Shown here one piece after another: positions 1 to 6,844 of a DNA stretch of 8,324 nt. The translations under genes and the position numbers were made by a program. The DNA is from Myxococcales bacterium (GTDB taxonomy: Bacteria; Myxococcota_C; UBA6777): NCBI GenBank assembly GCA_027005175.1, contig JALTMC010000041.1:1-8324 (forward strand), given 5' to 3'. The notes under the pieces were generated by a model. It saw only the letters and a program-made list of their open reading frames with translations. It did not search any database and was not told where the DNA came from. Positions within the stretch are counted from its first letter, which is position 1; every line of letters begins with the position of its first letter.

Positions 1-327
1 CTCGTTCTTGTATCCTTCCGGAAACAGCGGACGAATGGGACGGTCGATAACACGGCAGGTGAGAATCTCTCTGTCGGAGGGACGACTCTCACGCTTGAAG
101 AAACCGCCGGGGATCTTGCCTGATGCAAAAGCCATCTCGCGGTATTCCACGGTCAGGGGGAAGAAGTCGAGACCTGGCCGTGGGGATTTGGAGGACACTG
201 CTGTCACCATCAATACGGTATCTGCGCAGCGAACGATCACTGCGCCGGATGCCTGCTTGGCAACATGTCCTGTTTCAATCGAGATCTCATGTGCACCAAC
301 ACGTGCACTTTCGATAACTACACTCAT
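1..327 (-). CDS. pnp: Polyribonucleotide nucleotidyltransferase (PNPase), N-terminal part
   Basis: PNPase is a phosphorolytic 3'-5' exoribonuclease of mRNA decay, a homotrimer that in many bacteria joins the RNA degradosome. Only the first 109 codons are present; the gene leaves the window at the left edge. The visible part is the first RNase PH-like domain, with the family hallmarks [15 protein letters not shown] and [21 protein letters not shown] near residues 70-107. The start is fixed: an in-frame TAA lies two codons upstream (331-333) and the next methionine falls inside the conserved fold. No clear Shine-Dalgarno sequence precedes the ATG. The gene follows rpsO on the same strand after a 235-nt structured spacer, the usual rpsO-pnp order. 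Identification is secure from the motifs and the neighbour. Confidence 0.97.
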   Translation of the reverse strand, partial: MSVVIESARVGAHEISIETGHVAKQASGAVIVRCADTVLMVTAVSSKSPRPGLDFFPLTVEYREMAFASGKIPGGFFKRESRPSDREILTCRVIDRPIRPLFPEGYKNE

Positions 328-386
328 AGATTAATCACTCGTGCTTTCAACCCTGTGTGGGCTGGAATATTCGGAACTTTGAAATA

Positions 387-546
387 AGGGGCCGTCCCAA
401 AATAACCTATACCGTTTGCATCTCCGCTTCATCCACCCTGGCTTTGTTCTACCTCCTTGGAATAGCAAGCTATTCTCTCGTCGGAGAGCCTCGCCTGGGC
501 GGCGAATCGAAGCGCAAATCAACGACTTTCTTTTTGGACGGACCCT
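387..546 (-). promoter_or_regulatory. pnp leader: long-range stem with internal hairpins, likely RNase processing region
   Basis: In the transcript, 546-532 can pair with 402-387: four pairs (AGGG/CCCU), one mismatch, six pairs (CCGUCC/GGACGG), one bulged G, then four A-U pairs, 14 pairs in all. Inside lie a CTCTC-CGAC-GAGAG hairpin (488-475), a GAATAG-CTTG-CTATTC hairpin (475-460) with a CUUG tetraloop, and a small CGCC/GGCG stem near 501-492. In E. coli the rpsO-pnp spacer forms a stem cut by RNase III, after which PNPase represses its own mRNA. Position and shape fit the same role here. The pairing is seen in the sequence; the processing is inferred. Confidence 0.5.
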
Positions 547-548
547 AA

Positions 549-560
549 GGGGTTTGCCCC
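549..560 (-). terminator. Short GC hairpin directly after rpsO (weak terminator or processing element)
   Basis: GGGG-CAAA-CCCC begins two bases beyond the rpsO stop codon and abuts the long-range stem of the pnp leader. No uridine run follows, so it is a poor intrinsic terminator. It more likely protects the rpsO 3' end after processing, or stacks on the leader stem. Confidence 0.3.
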
Positions 561-562
561 AC

Positions 563-832
563 TTATTTACGCAGACCTAATTCACCAATGATGGCGAGGT
601 AGCGTTCGAGATTTTTACTCTTAAGGTAGCGCAGCAGGCGGCGACGTTGGCCGACCAACTTCAACAGACCACGGCGTGAGTGGTGGTCCTTGGGATGTAC
701 TTTGAAGTGCGCGGTCAGGTAGGTGATGCGCTCTGTCAAAAGAGCGATCTGTACCTCGGGAGAACCCGTATCAGAATCATGGGTGCTAAATTTGCTAATC
801 AACTCTTGTTTGCGTTCAGGTGCGAATGCCAT
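563..832 (-). CDS. rpsO: 30S ribosomal protein S15
   Basis: S15 is a primary 16S rRNA binding protein of the small-subunit platform. It has 89 residues, the usual length. Conserved features are [10 protein letters not shown] (residues 21-30) and the [22 protein letters not shown] segment (46-67), whose His, Asp and Ser residues contact the 16S helix 20-22 junction. The ATG at 832 is preceded by AAAAAGGAAAAAG; the AAGGA core is 12 nt away, slightly long. The gene lies upstream of pnp on the same strand and behind a roughly 330-nt leader. In several bacteria S15 represses its own mRNA through a leader structure. That is possible here, but no known S15-binding motif could be identified by eye. 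Confidence 0.98.
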   Translation of the reverse strand: MAFAPERKQELISKFSTHDSDTGSPEVQIALLTERITYLTAHFKVHPKDHHSRRGLLKLVGQRRRLLRYLKSKNLERYLAIIGELGLRK

Positions 833-1207
833 AGCTTTACTTTTTCCTTTTTAAGTTTGGTCGAAGCCGCCGTAGTACCGAGTTCGAGTTCTGACGGGGC
901 TGGCCATGAAATCGAGAACACAGACATCTCAACAACGAGATGCCTCTCTCAACAATGTTGGTATCCTTTTCGAATCGAATCATGTCTGTTGACCCAAGAC
1001 ATCGTTGACAGCCTCCGTTTGACAAACAGGACGCTGTCTGAAAAACGATGCCATCACAGGGGCAAATCTGGTATTGAAGGTGCTGCTTCTCAAGTGCCTG
1101 AATTCTAAAAGAATTATGAGTCTTGAAGAGGCATAGAGGAGGGCGGGGGATTACCCGATTGCGGGGGCAATGTATCGATTTCCACATCATCTGTCAACTA
1201 GCTCGGT
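833..1207 (-). promoter_or_regulatory. Non-coding rpsO upstream region / structured 5' leader
   Basis: No credible gene lies between the speA stop and rpsO. Reading toward rpsO, the region holds a promoter candidate (1197-1169), an A/T-rich perfect hairpin AATTCT-N3-AGAATT (1115-1101), a 5-bp inverted repeat GTTTG-A-CAAAC (around 1027-1017), an inverted repeat CAACA-N-TGTTG (960-950) and a hairpin CATCTC-N6-GAGATG (942-925). The nonamer TTGTTGAGA occurs twice (955-947 and 935-927), and its second copy overlaps the last hairpin. Such density of small inverted repeats suits an RNA leader, possibly for S15 feedback. The function is inferred. Confidence 0.4.
1169..1197 (-). promoter_or_regulatory. 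Sigma70-type promoter candidate for rpsO-pnp
   Basis: On the minus strand a perfect TTGACA (1197-1192) is separated by exactly 17 nt from TACATT (1174-1169; four of six matches to TATAAT). It lies just after the speA stop codon, as expected for an independent rpsO-pnp promoter. It would give a leader of about 330 nt. No other pair of boxes nearer rpsO looked as good. Confidence 0.45.
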
Positions 1208-3121
1208 TTATTCCGGTCCAATATCTTCGAGATAGGTGTATCCACGTAAGCCCGCTTCCAACTCTGCCAGGACCTCTCGATGTTCATGTCGGGGGAGACG
1301 TGCTCGTACCAGTTGTCGGTAGCTCTGCAAGAACCGTTTGGAGTCTAGGTTCACATAGCCCAGAACATCTTCGACTGTATCGCCGACATTGAACTCTTCT
1401 ATTTTGATTTGTTTGTTCTCATCCAGGCGAACGACAACGGTATCGGTATCACCAAACAAATTGTGCAAGTCGCCAAGGATCTCTTGGTAAGCGCCCACCA
1501 GGAAAAAGCCTATAAGGAAGGGGTTTTCTGGCGACCAGGCGGGAACAGGTAGGGTTGTTTCTATACCCTGTCCATCCACGTATTGCTTAATTACACCATC
1601 GGAGTCACAGGTGATATCAAAGAGAATAGCCCGACGGTCTGGCCTCTTTTCAAGGCCAGATAGAGGCAAGATAGGAAAGACTTGGTCGATGCTCCATGCA
1701 TCTGGCAAAGACTGAAAGATGGAAAAATTCAAAAAGAGCTTGTCGGCGAGTTTTTCATGGAGTTCATCAATAGGGTCTCGGTGTGCCCGATTCTCAGGGG
1801 AAAGTTTTTTGGCCAACATGCCACAAATACGCAAGCTCATCTGTTCGGCCCAGGCGCGATGCTCTAGATTGAGCATCCCCATTCCAAACAACGTATGAAT
1901 TTCGACAAGGTCATTCTGAGTGTCGTTGAATAGTTCTACAAGTGCGCGAGAATCAATATCTTCATTGAGTTCTTGCCAGGATTCCCACATATTGTGAAGA
2001 AGGACGGATGCCTCTTCTTCGGGAGGTTCCAAACTCTTGTGTTCCAATCGTTCACAACCTTGTACATCCGTGATCAAAACAGCGTGATGGGCTGAAATAG
2101 AGCGTCCTGACTCGGACATAATACAAGGCATGGGGAGTTCCCGTTCCAAACAAACATTGCGCAACGTGTAGACGATGTTGTTTGCGTACTCGATCATGCT
2201 GTAGTTCATCGAGAACTGGCTCTGGGTTCGAGTGCCTTTGTAATCGACCGCCAAGCCTCCTCCCACATCGATACAATCAATGCTCAACCCCAAATGCCGG
2301 AGTTCAGCGTATACATGAGCACACTCTGTTACACCTTTTCGGATATCACGGATATTTCCAATTTGGGAGCCCAGGTGATAATGCAAGAGCTGAAGAGAAC
2401 TCAACATATCCATTTCTTTCAACTGCTGTACCACTTCCAGAACCTGAGTCGCAGACAAGCCAAACTTAGATTTTTCACCACCGCTGGCTTCCCATTTGCC
2501 TTTCGCCTGGTTGGACAATCGAGCACGTATCCCCAGTCGCAGTTTAACTTTGAGGCGCTTCGCCTCCTCCATGATCAATGGCAACTCAGAGCTCTTCTCT
2601 AAGACGATATAGACGCGATGACCGAGCTTCTCGCCAAGCAGTGCCAGACGAATGTATTCTCGATCCTTGTATCCATTACAAATGATGACGGAACCGGAAT
2701 GCTGAGCCATCGCTAACACGGCCATAATCTCGGGCTTTGAGCCTGCTTCCAAGCCCACTTGAAGGTTCTTCTTGGCTGCCTGGCAGGCCAGAACTTCCTG
2801 AACAACAGTCCCTTGTTGGTTTACCTTGATTGGATAGATCGCTGTATACTGATTTTGGTAGTTTGCATCTTTGATCGCTTGATTAAATGCCTGACATTGG
2901 CGATTGACACGATCGTGAAGTATCTCTGGAAAGCGCACCAAGGCTGGCAGGGACACACCGCGCTGGGTGAGTGTCTCAGCCAGCTCTGGAAGTGATATCT
3001 CGGCCTCATCAAGGTGGGGGTGTACCACGATTTCACCCTTATTGTTGATTCCAAAATAACCCTGTCCCCAATAGGGGATGTTATATAAGTTGAGGGCATC
3101 TTTCACATTCCAGAGTTTCAT
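1208..3121 (-). CDS. speA: Biosynthetic arginine decarboxylase (PLP-dependent, SpeA family)
   Basis: SpeA decarboxylates L-arginine to agmatine, the first step of the agmatine route to polyamines. It is a fold-III PLP enzyme of the alanine racemase/ODC type. The product from ATG 3121 has 637 residues, close to the family norm. Visible features are the PLP lysine in YPIKVNQ (K99), [38 protein letters not shown], the phosphate-binding DVGGGL (286-291), ESGR (337-340), [17 protein letters not shown] and the C-terminal CDSDG with catalytic cysteine C505. It ends in GYTYLED like the E. coli enzyme. An in-frame ATG at 3154 would add 11 residues ([11 protein letters not shown]). The later start is preferred because similarity begins there and AGAGAG precedes it. 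The gene is divergent from speE-speB-speE across about 226 bp. Confidence 0.96.
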   Translation of the reverse strand: MKLWNVKDALNLYNIPYWGQGYFGINNKGEIVVHPHLDEAEISLPELAETLTQRGVSLPALVRFPEILHDRVNRQCQAFNQAIKDANYQNQYTAIYPIKVNQQGTVVQEVLACQAAKKNLQVGLEAGSKPEIMAVLAMAQHSGSVIICNGYKDREYIRLALLGEKLGHRVYIVLEKSSELPLIMEEAKRLKVKLRLGIRARLSNQAKGKWEASGGEKSKFGLSATQVLEVVQQLKEMDMLSSLQLLHYHLGSQIGNIRDIRKGVTECAHVYAELRHLGLSIDCIDVGGGLAVDYKGTRTQSQFSMNYSMIEYANNIVYTLRNVCLERELPMPCIMSESGRSISAHHAVLITDVQGCERLEHKSLEPPEEEASVLLHNMWESWQELNEDIDSRALVELFNDTQNDLVEIHTLFGMGMLNLEHRAWAEQMSLRICGMLAKKLSPENRAHRDPIDELHEKLADKLFLNFSIFQSLPDAWSIDQVFPILPLSGLEKRPDRRAILFDITCDSDGVIKQYVDGQGIETTLPVPAWSPENPFLIGFFLVGAYQEILGDLHNLFGDTDTVVVRLDENKQIKIEEFNVGDTVEDVLGYVNLDSKRFLQSYRQLVRARLPRHEHREVLAELEAGLRGYTYLEDIGPE

Positions 3122-3347
3122 GTTCTTCTCTCTTCTTGTTGGGCTTCGGACCATCTTTCCACTCTTTTGCGAGCAATTTCTTTGTCTCTTTGGGTGTTAG
3201 AGTGTAAATCACTCTAAGTTCGTGATTCTCTCTTTTGCTCCGGGTGCCGAGTGGAATCTCCATGCTTTGCCTTCTTTTTTGGGGAACGAGACATTGGGAA
3301 CTCGCACTTGCATTCTCCATATCGAACCGAACAGGTCAGAAATTATC
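3122..3347. promoter_or_regulatory. Divergent intergenic region speA / speE-speB
   Basis: This 226-bp gap separates the start codons of speA (minus) and speE copy 1 (plus), so it should carry both promoters. The outstanding element is the perfect inverted repeat at 3197-3217. Partial copies of its half-site occur at 3160-3165 (CACTCT) and 3249-3253 (GAGTG). No convincing -35/-10 pair was found for either direction. Overlapping open frames here are conceptual only. Confidence 0.5.
3197..3217. promoter_or_regulatory. Perfect inverted repeat, operator candidate between speA and speE
   Basis: TTAGAGTG, a 5-nt spacer TAAAT and CACTCTAA form a perfect 8-bp dyad spanning 21 bp. It lies about 75 bp upstream of the speA start and 130 bp upstream of the speE start, suiting a dimeric regulator that controls both directions. 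It does not match the TGAAT/ATTCA half-sites of ArgR boxes. No T-run follows on either strand, so it is unlikely to be a terminator. The cognate regulator is not in the window. Confidence 0.5.
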
Positions 3348-4256
3348 ATGAGTTTTTTTGAATTTGAAGGTAAGGTTCCAGCTACCGAGTTGTGGTTTAC
3401 GGAAAAAGATTACAATGGCACAGCCTTCCAGGTTCGCGTGACAGATACCTTGTTTGTTGGTCAGAGTAATTTTCAGCGTATTGAGATCTTTCAAACAGAG
3501 GGGCTGGGTAAGGCTCTAGTGATGGATGGTTGTATGATGCTCACCGAACATGACGAATTCGTTTATCATGAGATGATCTCCCATTTGCCCATGTTGGCTC
3601 ATCCAGATCCCCAAACTGTCCTGGTCATCGGTGGCGGTGATGGTGGTACCGTTCGAGAGTTGGTCAAGCATCCCACCTTGAAAAAGGTGACGATGGTTGA
3701 GATCGATGGCCTTGTTGTAGAAAAGTGCAGGGAGTACTTTCCTGAAGTCTCTTGCGCTCTGAATCACCCCAAGCTAGATTTACGTATCGAGGATGGTATC
3801 AAGTACGTAAAGGATAGGGAGAGGTCAGGGGATACCTACGATCTTGTTATCGTGGATTCAACGGATCCTTTTGGCCCGGCAGCAGTGCTCTTCACCAAAG
3901 AATTTTATACAAGCTGTCGAACGATTCTTTCAGACAAGGGAATCCTTGTTTGTCAGAGCGAGAGCCCCTTCTTTTATCCTAAAGCCATCCAAAAGATCTA
4001 TGGCCTCTTGGGTCAGGTCTTTCCCTGTCCGAAGATGTACATGGCTCATATCCCAGTTTACCCCAGTGGGGCCTGGAGCTTTGCCTTTTGTACCAAAGAT
4101 GGACGTGATGCGCAGGCCGACTTTGATCCCAAACGGATCGAAATGGCAAACCTCAACACGAAATACTACAATGCAGGGCTCCAATCTGCCGCTTTTGTGT
4201 TGCCAAACTTTATTCGTGAAAACCTTGACTCTATCTTAAAGGAAGTCAACGTATGA
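3348..4256 (+). CDS. speE: Spermidine synthase-family aminopropyltransferase, copy 1 (Bacillus/Thermotoga-like)
   Basis: The family transfers the aminopropyl group of decarboxylated S-adenosylmethionine to an amine acceptor, usually putrescine. The product has 302 residues: an N-terminal beta domain, then a Rossmann domain. Key motifs are ELWFTEK (14-20), HDEFVYHEM (68-76), VIGGGDGG (93-100), VEID (117-120), and VDSTDPFGPA (169-178) with catalytic Asp170 and Asp173. It ends in NTKYYNAGLQSAAFVLPNF. The start at 3348 matches where the family begins; an in-frame ATG at 3222 would add 42 unrelated residues over the intergenic region. The ELWFTEK start and YPSGAWSF segment resemble the Gram-positive/Thermotoga branch rather than E. 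coli SpeE. Its stop overlaps the speB start (ATGA), so the two are translationally coupled. The acceptor could be putrescine or agmatine; sequence alone does not decide. Confidence 0.93.
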   Translation: MSFFEFEGKVPATELWFTEKDYNGTAFQVRVTDTLFVGQSNFQRIEIFQTEGLGKALVMDGCMMLTEHDEFVYHEMISHLPMLAHPDPQTVLVIGGGDGGTVRELVKHPTLKKVTMVEIDGLVVEKCREYFPEVSCALNHPKLDLRIEDGIKYVKDRERSGDTYDLVIVDSTDPFGPAAVLFTKEFYTSCRTILSDKGILVCQSESPFFYPKAIQKIYGLLGQVFPCPKMYMAHIPVYPSGAWSFAFCTKDGRDAQADFDPKRIEMANLNTKYYNAGLQSAAFVLPNFIRENLDSILKEVNV

Positions 4257-5095
4257 ACCCCTTCATGGATGCCGAGTCTTCTTTTGATGACGCCCATGTT
4301 ATCCTGCTGGGTTGTCCCTATGATGGAACATGTAGCTATCGTCCCGGTAGTCGCTTTGGGCCTCAGGCCATCCGTGAGGCCTCTTATGGGCTGGAGCGTT
4401 GGTCGCCCCTTTTGCGCCGCGAACTTACCGAACTGGCCTTCCACGACCAGGGAGACCTGGAACTTCCTTTGGGTGATACACAGCGTGTGCTGTCCATGAT
4501 TGGCGAGGCAGCTGAGCATATTCACAAGGCAGGAAAGATCCCCTTTGGGCTCGGTGGTGAACATCTGATCTCACTGCCTCTCATTCGTGCAGCCTTTCAA
4601 AAATACCCTGACCTACAACTCATCCATCTGGATGCACATGCTGACTTGCGTGAAGACTATATGGGGAACCCTTATAGTCACGCAACTGTCTTTCAACGGG
4701 TCTTAGACTTTTTACCCACAGACCGACTGCATCAATTTGGTATCCGTTCAGGGACTCGTGAAGAGTACGTCTTGATGGAGTCCATCGACAGCTTGAGGCC
4801 TCATGACAAAGACAGTATCGATGCGACCTGTGCAGCCCTGACCGATGCCCCTGTTTATATCAGCCTTGATCTCGATATCCTAGACCCCGGTATTTTCCCC
4901 GGCACAGGCACTCCCGAGCCAGGTGGCTTGCAGTTTCTGGAACTCCATCCTTTCTTTCGAGCCTTCCAAAAACTAAATCATATCGTAGGTATCGATGTTG
5001 TCGAACTCTCTCCTCCCTGTGATCTTACAGGAACATCTAATGTCGTTGCCAGCAAAGTATGTCGAGAGTTACTCCTCTCTATACTCAAAGAGTAG
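4253..5095 (+). CDS. speB: Agmatinase / ureohydrolase (SpeB family)
   Basis: Agmatinase hydrolyses agmatine to putrescine and urea with a binuclear Mn centre; related enzymes act on N1-aminopropylagmatine. The 280-residue product shows the full arginase-superfamily metal set: GGEH (H104), LDAHAD (D127, H129, D131) and SLDLDILDP (D206, D208). The substrate loop PGTGTPEPGG (216-225) and E251 in DVVELSPP follow. The N-terminal PYDGTCSYRPGSRFGPQAIR is typical of the agmatinase group rather than arginase. GGA at 4241-4243 lies 9 nt before the ATG, inside the end of speE copy 1, and the two genes overlap by ATGA. With speA next door, an agmatine-type substrate is much more likely than arginine. Confidence 0.93.
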   Translation: MNPFMDAESSFDDAHVILLGCPYDGTCSYRPGSRFGPQAIREASYGLERWSPLLRRELTELAFHDQGDLELPLGDTQRVLSMIGEAAEHIHKAGKIPFGLGGEHLISLPLIRAAFQKYPDLQLIHLDAHADLREDYMGNPYSHATVFQRVLDFLPTDRLHQFGIRSGTREEYVLMESIDSLRPHDKDSIDATCAALTDAPVYISLDLDILDPGIFPGTGTPEPGGLQFLELHPFFRAFQKLNHIVGIDVVELSPPCDLTGTSNVVASKVCRELLLSILKE

Positions 5096-5197
5096 ACAAT
5101 TCCTACGGGCTTCTTACAGTGCTTGAGTGGAAATATGGTATAGCTTGGATTATAGCTTGGATTATAGTTACTTTGTACATATTCAAGGAGAGCCTCA
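5096..5197 (+). promoter_or_regulatory. speB-speE spacer with strong ribosome binding site
   Basis: This 102-bp gap has no clear terminator after speB. It holds a 12-bp tandem repeat (5139-5167) and, before the second speE, AAGGAGA at 5185-5191 spaced 6 nt from the ATG. That is the strongest Shine-Dalgarno sequence among the spe genes. The second speE may be read through from speB or started from the A/T-rich repeat. Confidence 0.5.
5139..5167 (+). repeat. 12-bp tandem repeat TATAGCTTGGAT, 2.4 copies
   Basis: TATAGCTTGGAT occurs at 5139-5150 and again at 5151-5162, followed by a partial TATAG (5163-5167). Two copies are exact. Each begins with a -10-like TATAG, and the array sits 31 bp before the speE copy 2 start. 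It could be a slippage product, a repeated regulator site or a variable promoter element. Confidence 0.85.
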
Positions 5198-6046
5198 ATG
5201 GCAGAACTATTTTACGAACTCATTCATGAAACCTATGGCCAGTTCTTTAAGATGGAGAGTATCTTATTTGAAAAGAAAACAGATCATCAACATCTGGTGC
5301 TGTTTGAGACAGAGTTCTTTGGTCGAGTGATGGCCCTGGATGGTATTATACAAACGACGGAAAAAGACGAGTTTATTTACCATGAGATGCTCACTCATGT
5401 ACCCATTTTCGCACATGGGCAGGCGAAGAAAGTTTTGATCATTGGTGGGGGAGATGGTGGTATGTTGCGTGAAACATTAAAACATCGATCTATCGAACAA
5501 GCCACATTGGTTGAAATTGATGCAGATGTTATTGAGCTATCGAAAGAATACCTACCAAAACATTCGAACGGTGCTTTTGACGACTCACGCAGTCAGGTGA
5601 TCATCGCTGATGCCTCTCAGTTTGTTCAGGACACCTCCGAATCGTATGACATCATCATCGCTGACACACCGGATCCTGTTGGGCCTGCCAAGGTTTTGTT
5701 TTCCGAGGACTTTTACCAAAACTGTCGCCGGTGTCTGAGGCCCAATGGGATCTTGGTCACACAAAATGGAACACCATTTTTACAACCCGAAGAGATCGTG
5801 GAAAACGCAAAGATCTTTCGCTCCCTCTTTACGGACTATCATTTTTACTGTGCGCCTGTACCAACCTACACAGGTGGACACATGGCTTTTGGTTGGGCAA
5901 CTGACAACACCAATGCTAGGCGTCAACCTCTTGATATTTTAACGGATAGGTTTTGTTTGAGTCAGATTCAAACACAATACTACAACCCTGGGATACACCA
6001 AGCGGCCTTTGCCCTCCCTACCTACATCCAGACAATGTTCAAATGA
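5198..6046 (+). CDS. speE: Spermidine synthase, copy 2 (E. coli SpeE-like)
   Basis: This polyamine aminopropyltransferase should convert putrescine and decarboxylated AdoMet to spermidine and methylthioadenosine. The 282-residue product follows E. coli SpeE closely: an ELIHETYGQFFKMESILFEKKTDHQ start, FGRVMALDG, QTTEKDEFIYHEMLTHVP (52-69), IIGGGDGGMLRE (81-92), VEIDADVI (106-113) and a C-terminal YYNPGIHQAAFALPTY. The catalytic signature reads ADTPDPVGPA. The two acidic residues (D156, D159) remain, but the usual Ser/Thr between them (E. coli DCTDP) is proline (P158). The start is fixed by AAGGAGA 6 nt upstream. The gene lies 102 bp after speB and ends 28 bp from a convergent gene. It is only distantly similar to copy 1, so it is not a recent duplicate. 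Confidence 0.95.
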   Translation: MAELFYELIHETYGQFFKMESILFEKKTDHQHLVLFETEFFGRVMALDGIIQTTEKDEFIYHEMLTHVPIFAHGQAKKVLIIGGGDGGMLRETLKHRSIEQATLVEIDADVIELSKEYLPKHSNGAFDDSRSQVIIADASQFVQDTSESYDIIIADTPDPVGPAKVLFSEDFYQNCRRCLRPNGILVTQNGTPFLQPEEIVENAKIFRSLFTDYHFYCAPVPTYTGGHMAFGWATDNTNARRQPLDILTDRFCLSQIQTQYYNPGIHQAAFALPTYIQTMFK

Positions 6047-6053
6047 CAACTCT

Positions 6054-6076
6054 AGCTTTGGGATTTGGGCTTTTTT
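6054..6076 (+). terminator. Weak intrinsic terminator candidate after speE copy 2
   Basis: AGCTT at 6054-6058 can pair with GGGCT at 6067-6071, using two G-U wobbles, around an 8-nt loop. A run of T follows at 6072-6076. It sits just beyond the speE stop and reaches the stop codon of the convergent PASTA-like gene. The stem is short, so the call is tentative. Confidence 0.3.
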
Positions 6077-6791
6077 AAAGGTCATCCCGATTGATTGTGA
6101 GATCTACAGGGCTTCCACGTTTGACACGGGTGTAGGGGCGAGGTTTCTGGCCCAAGACCCAGTGTGGTGATTTGTCTTCGTCTGCACCAAACGAGATGTG
6201 TCGTAGACGCAGGCCCATACGTCGTAGCACTCGCTTGGCTCTGGACAGGCTCATGCTGGTCAACCTGGGAATTCGAACAAATCCTTTGGCTTGTTTGGGC
6301 CGAGCGGTCGTTGCCGTTCTGTTTGGAGTTGGTCTCTTGCGAGCTTTTGCGTCGTCTGTTGGGGAGGGCTCGTTGTTAGTTCTGGGTGCTTTCCTGGTCA
6401 TGGAGCGAGATGGGTTGGTGGGACCCAAGCTAACGATCACACGGATGGAGGTGTTGGGGCTCACCCGACGACCAGGTAGGGGGACGTGAGAGAGGATCGT
6501 TCCAGCCGGTTTTTGGTCGGCCTGTCGTGCCATTCGTTCCAGGCGCAGCCCCATCGCACCCAAGACCTTGACCGCTTGTGCAATCCCCAGACCTGAGAGC
6601 TGGGGCACCACTATTTTTTGTGAGGAGACTTGAAAGGCCGGTAATGCTACAAAATGCAGTAGTAAAAAGGTTCCGATCGAGACAAAGAGAGAGGTCCAAA
6701 ATGCGACGACTCCTGGGGACCGACGCCGTCGAAAGGAGTTGAATTCCTCACCCGACATTGCGTATTCTGTGTTGTAATCACCACTGTACAT
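6075..6791 (-). CDS. Single-pass membrane protein with two PASTA-like domains
   Basis: The 238-residue protein has a short polar N-terminus with an RRRR patch (21-24), one hydrophobic segment (about 27-50), and an outside region with two PASTA-like units joined by a Pro/Thr/Lys/Arg-rich linker (about 125-170). Unit 1 (60-123) reads VVPQLSGLGIAQAVKVL, then GLRLE, GTILSHVPLPGRRVSPNTSIRVIVS. Unit 2 (172-234) reads RIPRLTSMSLSRAKRVLRRMGL, then VLGQKPRPYTRVKRGSPVDLTI. Both keep the PASTA order: P-x-L, helix, GL, strand, V-x-x-Q/H-x-P, G-x-V/S-P, strand. PASTA domains usually bind peptidoglycan and form the outer part of PknB-type kinases. Here they stand without a kinase domain, near a separate kinase gene. 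AGGAG (6805-6801) lies 9 nt before the ATG. The exact function is unknown. Confidence 0.8.
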   Translation of the reverse strand: MYSGDYNTEYAMSGEEFNSFRRRRSPGVVAFWTSLFVSIGTFLLLHFVALPAFQVSSQKIVVPQLSGLGIAQAVKVLGAMGLRLERMARQADQKPAGTILSHVPLPGRRVSPNTSIRVIVSLGPTNPSRSMTRKAPRTNNEPSPTDDAKARKRPTPNRTATTARPKQAKGFVRIPRLTSMSLSRAKRVLRRMGLRLRHISFGADEDKSPHWVLGQKPRPYTRVKRGSPVDLTINRDDL

Positions 6792-6844
6792 CGTTCGTTT
6801 CTCCTAATTCTGAGGCTTTCCCACGTTATGATTTGTTGTGCGGG

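Noticed and set aside
837-1190. 117-codon minus-strand open frame between speA and rpsO
   Set aside because: It has no Shine-Dalgarno sequence, its composition is rich in Cys, Arg and His, it resembles no family, and it begins inside the promoter candidate. It is better read as the rpsO leader.
3197-3217. Reading the inverted repeat as an intrinsic terminator
   Set aside because: No T-run follows on either strand, and it lies between divergent start codons, not after a gene.
3081-3320. 79-codon minus-strand frame upstream of speA
   Set aside because: It overlaps the start of speA in another frame and the divergent regulatory region, with no recognisable motifs.
3222-3347. N-terminal extension of speE copy 1 by 42 residues
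   Set aside because: The extension resembles no part of the spermidine synthase family and covers the divergent promoter region. The ATG at 3348 matches the family start.
5139-5167. CRISPR or attachment-site reading of the tandem repeat
   Set aside because: The units are contiguous 12-mers without spacers, and no integrase or cas gene is near.
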